A DNA stretch of 64,000 nucleotides from Yersinia massiliensis CCUG 53443 (GTDB lineage: Bacteria; Pseudomonadota; Gammaproteobacteria; Enterobacterales; Enterobacteriaceae): NCBI RefSeq assembly GCF_000312485.1, contig NZ_HE997645.1, forward strand, positions 186,001 to 250,000, in the 5' to 3' direction. This document shows positions 28,002-35,936 of the stretch, piece after piece (the first letter of the stretch is position 1; each line of letters starts with the position of its first letter). The translations under genes and the position numbers were made by a program. The notes beneath the pieces are model-generated. The model was not told the origin of the DNA. It was given only the letters and a program-made list of their open reading frames with translations, and made no database searches.

Positions 28002-29687
28002 TCAGCGGATTGGTTTTTCAAACTTCACCACGGTGAGTTCACTTGGCTGTAGACGCAAGCGGGCTTGAAAATGGTGAAACTGTGTAGCGATGAGTGCTAC
28101 GGCTTCGTCCCACTCGTGATCCGCACGCTGTTGCATCGGATAAAGTAAGAAGCCGGTAGTGACAGCGTCAGGATCATTGTCAATACGGTAGTCTGGAACA
28201 ACACTGAAAAGCGGCAGGTCATAACCTGCATTGACACGCGCCCAACACTCTTGCATGAAACTCATGGCAAGGTCTTGATAGGAAGATGCCAAGGAGATTA
28301 AGTCTGCTCCAAAGGGCGCTTCAAAAACCAGTTCCCAGCCCATACTCGATTTGTTCAACACCTGAAACAAACCTTGGCGTTCAAGAGCGTTAGCAAGCGA
28401 ATTGCGAGCATCATGTAAGGTAGTGAGATAGTCAGCATAACCGTTGCGGCCTAATTGGCGAAGATTGACCCAAGCGGACAAAATTCCTTGGCTCTGTCTG
28501 GAGTTTTCAAAAGTGTAACGATAGGCTCGAAACTGGCCGAACTGAAAATCCTTGTCACTGTAACGGTAGGTTCCGTCTCCCAGTTCATCCATAAAGCGAC
28601 GGTCTCGGGCGACAAAAAAGCTGCTCGCGTAGGGACACAAACCGTTTTTATGGAAATCAACGCCGAGAGAATCGAAACCGTCGATGCCGCGTAGCAGTTG
28701 CAGTACTCTAGCGATCCGTTCTCTACTGCGCAGATCAGGGACTCGTTGGCGCAGTTCCGCACTATCTGCATTGAGCAAGGTCAGATATAACCAGCCGATA
28801 ACACTGTCCAGATGTAGGTAGGGACGTTCTTTCAATTGATGTTCATTGGCGAACGCTTCGGCGATGGCGCGTACTTGGTGGGTATCTTCACAATTAAAGT
28901 TGATGGTGGTTCCACCACAACACACGATTGCCGCAACCCGGCGTCCGAGAGCATGCTGCTCATTGAGTATGTCCCGCAATGTGTCGGCCTGCATGCGCCC
29001 ATTACTGTTACTGGGTACACGCAGGCAGTTGTCTGAACCGAGTCCGAGCAGGCTGGCGGCATGTTCGACGCAGTAATGCGATCCTTCACTGCACAGAACG
29101 ACCAAATCACGGGGCAAACCTGTACGTAACGATCCGGGAGCGATTCGGCTCAATGCCGACTTGAGGGCATACATGATAGTGGACTTGCCACCACTGCAGG
29201 CTATACCCATAGCTTGCGGCCAGCCAGCCCACCCCCCGATGCGCCGCGCCACCTTTTGCTCTATGAGTAATGCTTCTCCACCGAATGTATCCATCAAGCT
29301 GTTGGTGTTGTAGGCAGTGGCTAGCCATGCGGCCGCCGTAGCTTCCATACTCGGCTTGGGCACCATGTTAAACAGGGAATATCGTGACTGTGGACGGATT
29401 GCCCCCTGGAAATAGGCCGCAACGTCGTCAAACAGTTCAAGATCGTCTACAGGTGCATTGCTTTGGTCACGCTCAAGCTCATCAAAGTAGGAGAAGGCTC
29501 GCGATGGGTACTTTGGACCAAGATTGGCGAGGGCTGCTGGGGCGAAAGCCAGATCCGGCAGTTTAAGCTGGTTGGCACGAGCACTTCTCTGCACGTAGGC
29601 ATCCAACTCCATCGTATAATCGACAAGGGCTTGTAGACTCTCTGGCTGGGCAGATGAAATAGACAATGGTTCAAGATATTTCCGCAT
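28002..29687 (-). CDS. Group II PLP-dependent decarboxylase
   Basis: A 561-residue fold-type I amino-acid decarboxylase of the group II family (relatives decarboxylate glutamate, aromatic amino acids, diaminobutyrate, cysteine sulfinate). The PLP Lys is Lys 347 in GVDFHKNGLCPYASSFF; the Asp that contacts the pyridine ring is in LHLDSVIGWLYL; ACSGGKSTIMYALK and CSEGSHYCVEHAASLLGLG form the cofactor phosphate and ring sites. The usual VDAHKW is replaced by VDFHKN, so it is a divergent branch. It comes immediately upstream of the aminotransferase, and the two overlap or abut. Its amine product could feed the amidinotransferase or be oxidised by the neighbouring amine dehydrogenase, both inferences. 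The substrate cannot be read from sequence. Confidence 0.88.
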   Translation of the reverse strand: MRKYLEPLSISSAQPESLQALVDYTMELDAYVQRSARANQLKLPDLAFAPAALANLGPKYPSRAFSYFDELERDQSNAPVDDLELFDDVAAYFQGAIRPQSRYSLFNMVPKPSMEATAAAWLATAYNTNSLMDTFGGEALLIEQKVARRIGGWAGWPQAMGIACSGGKSTIMYALKSALSRIAPGSLRTGLPRDLVVLCSEGSHYCVEHAASLLGLGSDNCLRVPSNSNGRMQADTLRDILNEQHALGRRVAAIVCCGGTTINFNCEDTHQVRAIAEAFANEHQLKERPYLHLDSVIGWLYLTLLNADSAELRQRVPDLRSRERIARVLQLLRGIDGFDSLGVDFHKNGLCPYASSFFVARDRRFMDELGDGTYRYSDKDFQFGQFRAYRYTFENSRQSQGILSAWVNLRQLGRNGYADYLTTLHDARNSLANALERQGLFQVLNKSSMGWELVFEAPFGADLISLASSYQDLAMSFMQECWARVNAGYDLPLFSVVPDYRIDNDPDAVTTGFLLYPMQQRADHEWDEAVALIATQFHHFQARLRLQPSELTVVKFEKPIR

Positions 29688-30423
29688 TCTAATGGCTTTT
29701 CCTATTAGTTAGATGTTTCAATAAAGCGCTAACCTGTCCGTTGCGTTGCCATCGAACTGAGACGCAAGGTTAATCCTGCCAAATAAAAGCCGACCAGATT
29801 GTTGTTACCTCATAACGAAACCAGCAGATTCTGCGGAGGGTATTTGCAATTATTTTCATTGTTTTTGGCACATCTTATTATCTGAATTTTTGTTCATTCT
29901 ATTTAAGATGGGCTATACAAGTACGCTATTATTTTCAAATATCCTCGGCGCAGAGCGTCGATAAAAAGGTATTAACATCTCAATAGTTTTCTGTCATTGA
30001 AATCGTACAGCTACAAGTCGTTATCCAACCCTACATTTTAAAAAAACTTAAGTTTTCCAATCAGTTTTCGGCACAATTATACGGATGAAAATATGAGAGG
30101 ATAGTTGCACTAAGGTGCAATAACGGATTGTACTTTAAGGGAGTGAATGTAGAAGGTTAGTTATTGGGGCTAATTGCAAGAAATAGCCATCCTCGAAAAC
30201 CCATGACTACTCATCAGTTTTCGAGGACAAATAAAATACAAATAATTTAAGTGGAAACATTTTGCCACCGAAAGCAGCCATTGACACTCACGCTGATAGA
30301 ATCTGACACCAACGAGTTATACCAATATCAGTGATATACTCACTGAGTTATGCCGTTGGCTAAACATTCAAATTGATATTAAAAACCATCATTTAAACTC
30401 ATAGATAATATGCACGAATAAAG
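29688..30423. other. Gap with palindromic elements between the decarboxylase and the TS-like gene
   Basis: About 735 bases without a gene. It should hold the decarboxylase promoter. A strong hairpin lies at 30190-30227, and a short palindrome ATATCA-G-TGATAT at 30325-30337 resembles an operator half-site pair. No coding frame is convincing. Confidence 0.5.
30190..30227. terminator. Perfect 11-bp hairpin, likely terminator of the TS-like gene
   Basis: TCCTCGAAAAC and GTTTTCGAGGA are exact inverse complements separated by 16 bases. It lies some 200 bases past the end of the thymidylate-synthase-like gene. On neither strand is there a clean T run, so a role as a binding site or mRNA stabiliser is also possible. 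Confidence 0.5.
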
Positions 30424-31497
30424 CTATTCATTTTTTTGATCGGCTTGCATGACCAAGTAATAATTAAAAAACTCTGATATAACCTTATCAGCAGAATAAA
30501 ATAAGCCCTCATCTCTCCACTTTCGGCTAAAATACTCAATAGCTGCGACACGAAAATCACTTTGCTTTAGGTCTTCAAGATATTTTATGACTGTATTATG
30601 GCTTAGACCTTTTAACTCAGCATTATAGACCCTCAACATAATAGCTATCGATTGGAAGAACGGGTCAGTCAATTTTTTTTCTAAAACCATAGCATCTTGA
30701 AATTTTCCCTCACGGCAGAGTGACTCCGCGTGAAACAAAATATCAAGTGTACTATCCAAATTATTTAAAGTTGTCTTAATTGGAGTTGGTTCTATACCGC
30801 ATTCATATGGGCTTCTAGGTTTCTTAATCCGTAATAGATCACGAGAAGTATCATAGTGCCTGCTATAGATATGGAATGTCCCCACATACCAAGATAAGGT
30901 TCCCATCTGGTAACCTAATGTTGTCGCGACAATTTCGTGGAGAACGCTCCACTCAAAGAAGTTAATACCACTGAATCCCCAAATTGCATCATTTGCTCGA
31001 ATAGTGACATGCAAATATAATATATTATCTCTCTGTATAAATTGCAGCCAATTATTGCATGGCACATCTTTTGTATCTGAATAATCACTCATAGGATCAA
31101 ATAAAGACATCACTGCGCGTTTAGTATTCGGATCCTCTCGCAACCTGCTAACGATACAAGAAACCTGATCAACCTTACCCATCCAATTTCTCAGACGCGG
31201 CCCGTAAGCGGCACGCCATGTCTTGTTATCATCAGAAAAGTCTATTGATCGCGGCAGGTAATGCTGTAGAAACTCAAGATCTCCTCTGCCAGCAAGTACC
31301 CAGATAGTTTCTGCAACTTGGGCAAATACATTATTTTTACGTCCGGGTAAGACAAGAAAACGTTCCTGAGGATTAGCAATTTTCGTTAATGTTGATAATA
31401 CCTCTTTTTGTGTCTGGCCCCTTGCGACCATTTCAGTGCCTACGCTGTCAATACTCCTAAGAACATCGAGCAGTGCATGAGTGATATTCCTATTCAT
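30424..31497 (-). CDS. Thymidylate-synthase-family enzyme with C-terminal extension
   Basis: A 357-residue member of the thymidylate synthase fold. Key residues fall at nearly the E. coli ThyA positions: catalytic Cys 147 (DVPCNNW), Arg 167 and Asp 170 (RANDAIWG, phosphate loop), Asn 179 (GINFFEW), His 209 and Tyr 211 (GTFHIYSRH); AAYGPRLRNW and AETIWVLAG match the N-terminal half. Asn 179 corresponds to the residue that selects uracil over cytosine in ThyA (Asp in dCMP hydroxymethylase). It differs from housekeeping ThyA in having Asn after the catalytic Cys, Ala for the Ser of RSxD and about 90 extra C-terminal residues of helical character. Homologues act in modified-nucleotide and nucleoside-antibiotic pathways. 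It is probably a pathway enzyme using a pyrimidine nucleotide and methylene-tetrahydrofolate. Confidence 0.85.
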   Translation of the reverse strand: MNRNITHALLDVLRSIDSVGTEMVARGQTQKEVLSTLTKIANPQERFLVLPGRKNNVFAQVAETIWVLAGRGDLEFLQHYLPRSIDFSDDNKTWRAAYGPRLRNWMGKVDQVSCIVSRLREDPNTKRAVMSLFDPMSDYSDTKDVPCNNWLQFIQRDNILYLHVTIRANDAIWGFSGINFFEWSVLHEIVATTLGYQMGTLSWYVGTFHIYSRHYDTSRDLLRIKKPRSPYECGIEPTPIKTTLNNLDSTLDILFHAESLCREGKFQDAMVLEKKLTDPFFQSIAIMLRVYNAELKGLSHNTVIKYLEDLKQSDFRVAAIEYFSRKWRDEGLFYSADKVISEFFNYYLVMQADQKNE

Positions 31498-32125
31498 TTT
31501 AATTTATCCAAGCCATTTCTATTTAATCACACTCACTCTAAAAGCGTGAGTTATTTTTTTTTAACAATATAACTTAATGCCAATGATATTGGCAATCGAC
31601 CAAAAAAAGTAGATTTAATATACTAGAAATTAATACAGCTGTAAAAATTCATGCGTTCACCTTAGACATACGGATACATTCAACGAATTCGATAAAAATT
31701 CCCATTAAAAAAATGAAATATACTACGCTATATTTTTAACTTACTTTTAAAATAAGTAAAAGCGCCATATCCTTGCTGTTATAAACATCATCTGCTTGAG
31801 TCTGAGAACCACGGACATAGATAAGATAGTGATCTTTCAACGTAGCATGGGATGCTGAACACTCTCTACCATTGAGGGAAATCTATATTCTCAGTGATTA
31901 GATTACTAGAACAAAGCCAAAACATCCTACAAACAAAACACATTTGACCTACATACTATTGGCAGACGATATTTTATTATAAAAAATAATCACTTTAAAA
32001 TTATTATGTAAAATAACTCTTCATAAGGTTATCGATATTCTAATACCAATACTAACTCCTTGGTGTCGGTAAATATGGCATTCCATTTTCAAATTTTTGA
32101 AATACTTCTAATAAAAGGTAGCGTT
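31498..32125. other. Divergent intergenic region between the TS-like gene and aauB
   Basis: About 630 AT-rich bases between divergent genes; both promoters should be here. ATCCTACAAAC at 31925 resembles the repeated TTTCCTACA element found upstream of other genes. No gene is seen. Confidence 0.5.
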
Positions 32126-33292
32126 ATGAAAATGAATATTCATTCCTCCTGTCTGTTCGCCATGTTGTTCCCTATGATCCTGATTTCCTCCGTCCAAGCT
32201 GAAACACCTTTCAAACCCGAACGAATCAGTGTTGAAAAAGAGCTTCGGGCGGGACCAAATCTGTTTGTTATAGATCAAAGCTGGAGTGGCACGAGTAACA
32301 TTACTGTTCTTTCTGCGGATGATTTGAAAACAAAAGGCAGCATCTCCACTGGCCTCCTAGCACAATTCCTTCTATCAAAGGACAACAAGCAACTCTATAC
32401 CGCCTCAGTTTACCCAAAACGTATCGTCTGGGGGCCAACAGAAGCAGTCATCCAGCAATTCGATGTAAAAACACTGTCGCTGACTAAAGAGATGCAAACG
32501 TCGCCGAAAATGGCGCAAGTATCAGCCAATATCAATAACTTCAGGCTGTCCGCTAACGAAAAATACGCCTTTGTGCAAAATGCTACCCCTGCTGCTTCTG
32601 TCAATGTTATCGATATCGCCAGCGGCAATACACTGTTGGAAATTCCAACGCCAGGATGCTGGGGCATTTATCCATCTGCTGATGATAATCGCTTTAGCTC
32701 GTTATGCGGCGATGGCACGGTTGCCAGCTATCAAATCGCGACCGATCAGAAAAATTATAACATTATCAAAAGTGACAATATTTTTGACGCCGATAAAGAC
32801 GCTTTGTTTATCAGCTCACAACGAGATGGCGATACGCTGATGTTCACCTCTTTCAACGGCAACATGTATTTGCTGAATGACAAAGAGGCAAAAGTGACAC
32901 TGACCGATAAGTTCAGTTACACCAAAGGGATCAAAAGCCATTGGGTACCCACTGGCTTTGAAATTCTTGCCTTCAATAAACCCAATAATCTGATGTTCGT
33001 CACCATGCACCCAAATGGCAAGGAAGGCAGCCATAAAGATGGGGCAAAAGAGATCTGGGGAATTGATATGGTCAGCCACAAGGTTGTGACCCGCGTGAAA
33101 ACGGCCAATACGATCTCACTGGCCGTTTCACAAACGAAAAATCCAGTGCTATTCGCCCTGAGCGGAGGAGACGGTAGTACAAGCGGCACAGTGCTGAAAT
33201 ATACCTTCAAAGGCCCACAATTTACAGGTAAGCCTGCTGGAAAGGCCACCAGATTGGGTCTGTTTAACCAATTGCTGATGGTGGATTATTAG
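32126..33292 (+). CDS. aauB: Aromatic amine dehydrogenase large subunit
   Basis: The 388-residue heavy subunit of a quinoprotein amine dehydrogenase (AauB/MauB type), a periplasmic seven-bladed beta-propeller that holds the TTQ-containing small subunit. The start at 32126 is chosen because AAAAGG lies at a good distance and a signal peptide follows directly (MKMNIHSSCLFAMLF to VQAETPF); a TTG at 32060 would add 22 residues. Family marks include AEDLKTKGS-like blade repeats, IWGIDMVSHKVVTRV near the end, and KGIKSHWVPTGFE. It is the first gene of an operon with mauE-, mauD- and mauA-like genes, which fixes the identity; the aauA partner points to aromatic amines as substrate. Confidence 0.88.
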   Translation: MKMNIHSSCLFAMLFPMILISSVQAETPFKPERISVEKELRAGPNLFVIDQSWSGTSNITVLSADDLKTKGSISTGLLAQFLLSKDNKQLYTASVYPKRIVWGPTEAVIQQFDVKTLSLTKEMQTSPKMAQVSANINNFRLSANEKYAFVQNATPAASVNVIDIASGNTLLEIPTPGCWGIYPSADDNRFSSLCGDGTVASYQIATDQKNYNIIKSDNIFDADKDALFISSQRDGDTLMFTSFNGNMYLLNDKEAKVTLTDKFSYTKGIKSHWVPTGFEILAFNKPNNLMFVTMHPNGKEGSHKDGAKEIWGIDMVSHKVVTRVKTANTISLAVSQTKNPVLFALSGGDGSTSGTVLKYTFKGPQFTGKPAGKATRLGLFNQLLMVDY

Positions 33293-33293
33293 T

Positions 33294-33851
33294 ATGATTT
33301 CCCAATTTATGGCCCCATGTCATTTCATGTTGATGACATTCATGGCTCTGTTGTTTATTCAAGCTGCCTTGCATAAAGGAAGCGATATTCACCGTTTTTC
33401 AGGTTATGTGGCTAATTATCACCGCTTTCTACAACCCTTCAGTATGGTGATTGCTTATCTGCTGCTCACGCTGGAAATTATGGCGACTGTGCTGGCGATA
33501 GTTCCTGCAACATCCGTGTTTGGACAGGGTTTATTCCTCCTGATTTTGGCGCTGTACACTCTTGCAATAACCCTTAGCGTTATCTGGGGCAAAAGTACGA
33601 TTGACTGCGGTTGCGGTGGTCCTTCAGTTAAGGTATCGCCGCAAACCGTAGCACGTAACCTCTGTCTACTAATGCTGTGTGTACTGATGATTACGCTACC
33701 AGCAGAATCTATCAGCCGCCCCATGCTGATCGCCGCTATTTTCGCCGGTTTCACTCTATGGATGGGATATATCCTCGCTGAACAGCTAATGCGTAATAGC
33801 GATCTGATAAATCGTTTCAGATATTCGCTTCATACTCAGGAGCAACGATGA
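33294..33851 (+). CDS. aauE: MauE/AauE membrane protein for small-subunit maturation
   Basis: A 185-residue inner-membrane protein with four to five hydrophobic helices. It contains the conserved MauE Cys-x-Cys element GKSTIDCGCGGPSVKVS between helices, thought to work with MauD in disulfide formation of the small subunit. It starts one base after the aauB stop and overlaps aauD by four bases, so it is translationally coupled. Length and order match mau and aau operons. Confidence 0.88.
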   Translation: MISQFMAPCHFMLMTFMALLFIQAALHKGSDIHRFSGYVANYHRFLQPFSMVIAYLLLTLEIMATVLAIVPATSVFGQGLFLLILALYTLAITLSVIWGKSTIDCGCGGPSVKVSPQTVARNLCLLMLCVLMITLPAESISRPMLIAAIFAGFTLWMGYILAEQLMRNSDLINRFRYSLHTQEQR

Positions 33852-34453
33852 ATACAGTTATTTTATTTGTCCTTGGAACTCTGTCCCTTTTAGTTCTGTT
33901 ATTAATTGTCGCTTTTATTGCGCTATCACGTCAGGTAGGTGTTCTTTTTGAGCGTATTACGCCTGTGGGTGCAATGATAAATAATAATGGCCCAAGGACT
34001 GGAGAAATAACATCAACCTACCAGTTACTTTCACTCAATAGCGGTGAGGTAACCATTGGTGGTAAGAAAAATAAGCATCAACTGGTGCTTTTTATTGCTC
34101 CTACCTGCCCAATTTGCAAAGTGTTATATCCCGTCATTAATAGCATCAAAAAATCCGAATCGAAATGGCTTGATATTGTACTGGCCAGCGATGGTGATGA
34201 GCAGGAGCATCGTACATTTATCGAGCAACAGCAGTTGGGAGATATTCCCTATGTGCTATCAGCGGAACTGGGCATGGCTTGGCACGTTGCCAAATTGCCG
34301 TTCTCAGTATTGCTGGATGAACAGGGAAAGATTATTTCAAAAGGGTTGATCAATAGTCGGGAGCAGTTGGAGAGCCTATTCAACGCCAAAGAAACTGGCT
34401 TCGCTTCCTTACAGGACTATGCGCAAAAAGGCGCTGTTAACATCAATAATTAA
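33848..34453 (+). CDS. aauD: MauD/AauD thioredoxin-like disulfide protein
   Basis: A 201-residue membrane-anchored thioredoxin-fold protein. An N-terminal helix (residues 4-26) is followed by a periplasmic domain with the active site in LFIAPTCPICKVLYPVI (Cys-Pro-Ile-Cys) and a cis-Pro region in LPFSVLLDEQGKI. MauD is needed for correct disulfides in the amine dehydrogenase small subunit, which has many Cys. It overlaps aauE by four bases and precedes aauA by 18. Confidence 0.92.
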   Translation: MNTVILFVLGTLSLLVLLLIVAFIALSRQVGVLFERITPVGAMINNNGPRTGEITSTYQLLSLNSGEVTIGGKKNKHQLVLFIAPTCPICKVLYPVINSIKKSESKWLDIVLASDGDEQEHRTFIEQQQLGDIPYVLSAELGMAWHVAKLPFSVLLDEQGKIISKGLINSREQLESLFNAKETGFASLQDYAQKGAVNINN

Positions 34454-34471
34454 TAACATTGGAAAACTACG

Positions 34472-35005
34472 ATGAAACTATTCTCACAAATTTTAAGTTT
34501 ACTGGACAGACTGTCTGAAAGAAGTGTTCGCCATTCCGCACGCCAGATTGGTCGTCGCCACTTTCTGACTAAAACCGGTGCCTTTCTTGTCGGCGCGGGT
34601 GTATTACCGCTGTTGCCTTTCGATCGTTCATCAGGCACAGCCTTTGCCGCCGATAAACCAGCAGACATCAATGAATGCAGCTACTGGCGCTACTGCGCAC
34701 TGGACGGTAATCTTTGTTCCTCTTCTGGCGGCAGCATGACGACATGTCCGGTTGGTTCTGAAACGTCAAAAACATCTTGGGTCGGGACTTGCCATAACCC
34801 ACACGACAACAAAAACTACTTGGTTTCCTATAACGATTGTTGCGGTAAGACAACGGTAGCGAACTCTGTAACCTGTTTCGGCAACCAAGGGGAGCGCCCC
34901 GGTTACCGCATGGGATTACATAACGACATCAACTGGTGTATGGCTAATACCAATAAAGGCTATCACTGTACGGTCGCAACGTTGGTCGGACTGGCTAATG
35001 AGTAA
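34472..35005 (+). CDS. aauA: Aromatic amine dehydrogenase small (TTQ) subunit
   Basis: The 177-residue TTQ subunit. A long twin-arginine-type leader (GRRHFLTKTGAFLVGAG) is cleaved after about residue 60. The two tryptophans that become tryptophan tryptophylquinone are present: Trp 103 (KTSWVGTCHNPHD) and Trp 155 (HNDINWCMAN), 52 apart as in the family. The Asp residues needed for cofactor formation are in CALDGN and SYNDCCGK. GTCHNPHD, RPGY and NDINWCMAN are closer to Alcaligenes aromatic amine dehydrogenase than to methylamine dehydrogenase. The mature chain has 10 Cys, where methylamine dehydrogenase has 12; those lost appear to be one disulfide pair (see findings). It overlaps the next cytochrome gene by eight bases. 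Confidence 0.95.
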   Translation: MKLFSQILSLLDRLSERSVRHSARQIGRRHFLTKTGAFLVGAGVLPLLPFDRSSGTAFAADKPADINECSYWRYCALDGNLCSSSGGSMTTCPVGSETSKTSWVGTCHNPHDNKNYLVSYNDCCGKTTVANSVTCFGNQGERPGYRMGLHNDINWCMANTNKGYHCTVATLVGLANE

Positions 35006-35447
35006 AAAAATGCTGCGCTCGACGGTAGTCTGTTTTCTTGTCGCAACATGCTATGCCTTTCCAGCCACTGCGCTTGATGGGTATGACAAGTTCGTCGCCA
35101 ACTGTTCAGGGTGTCATGGTGAAAATGCTGAAGGTATCGAGGGCATGGCTCCACCGCTCTATAACCCAGAGCTATGGGCCAAGCTGGGAGACAAGCGCAA
35201 TGACTATATTGCTGGTGTGATCACCGGTGGTTTAAGCGGCACACTAAACAACAGTGACAACAGATTTGATGGCATGGTAATGCCACCACAAGACTTTATT
35301 GACACAGCAGATTTGGTCGCGATCACTCACTATATTCTCAATGAGCTAAATCACGTCACTGGTGGGCCAGATGCTGCGTTGTTCGATAAGCTGAAAAGCG
35401 CCCCACATTCCCACAAGGATTTGCAGAAATTGCGTAATGGTAACTGA
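34998..35447 (+). CDS. Monohaem cytochrome c, amine dehydrogenase operon
   Basis: A 149-residue periplasmic class I cytochrome c. The signal peptide ends near ATALDGY; the haem motif is Cys-Ser-Gly-Cys-His in VANCSGCHGENAEG, and the likely axial Met is in GMVMPPQDF. It probably takes electrons from the amine dehydrogenase. The aau cluster of Alcaligenes also carries a small monohaem cytochrome after aauA. It overlaps aauA by eight bases and is four bases from the second cytochrome. Confidence 0.9.
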   Translation: MSKKMLRSTVVCFLVATCYAFPATALDGYDKFVANCSGCHGENAEGIEGMAPPLYNPELWAKLGDKRNDYIAGVITGGLSGTLNNSDNRFDGMVMPPQDFIDTADLVAITHYILNELNHVTGGPDAALFDKLKSAPHSHKDLQKLRNGN

Positions 35448-35450
35448 CAG

Positions 35451-35909
35451 ATGGCGATCAGATTATTCAATACAAATGCATTGCGAATCGCTTTTACGCT
35501 GGTGTTATTCATCAGCCCGCTATGCCATACCAAAGGTAATACACCTGAACAGAATTACATCCTGAAGTGCTCAGGTTGTCATGATCTGGATGGTTCAGGC
35601 TCGGTGCAGGGGGGGATACCTCCTCTGCCGGGCTATTTAGGTGCATTTGTCAACGATGCAGATGGTCGCCTGTATTTAATGCACGTCCCTGGTATTGTCG
35701 CCTCTGGGCTCGATGATCAGCAAATCGCACAGCTGATGAATTTTCTCAATCAAAAATGGGGTGATGCGCAGCAGGGCACGCCTTTTACTGAAGCTGAAGT
35801 TAAGCAATTACGCGCCATACCTATGACCGATGTGGTCAAGTTGCGCCGCCAAATAGTACAACGCTTCCTCAGAGAAGGTATTGCGACTGGGGATTACCCT
35901 TGGCCCTGA
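35451..35909 (+). CDS. Second monohaem cytochrome c, amine dehydrogenase operon
   Basis: A 152-residue cytochrome c with an N-terminal signal (ending near CHTKGN) and a single haem site in LKCSGCHDLDGSG; the axial Met is probably in LYLMHVPGIV. The C-terminal third (TEAEVKQLRAIPMTDVVKLRRQI and RFLREGIATGDYPWP) is an extension beyond a minimal cytochrome. It is placed between the first cytochrome and the multicopper oxidase, so it may pass electrons to that oxidase. No di-haem MauG is encoded nearby. Confidence 0.88.
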   Translation: MAIRLFNTNALRIAFTLVLFISPLCHTKGNTPEQNYILKCSGCHDLDGSGSVQGGIPPLPGYLGAFVNDADGRLYLMHVPGIVASGLDDQQIAQLMNFLNQKWGDAQQGTPFTEAEVKQLRAIPMTDVVKLRRQIVQRFLREGIATGDYPWP

Positions 35910-35936
35910 TGCAACCCAATATAGATAGGTACGGTC

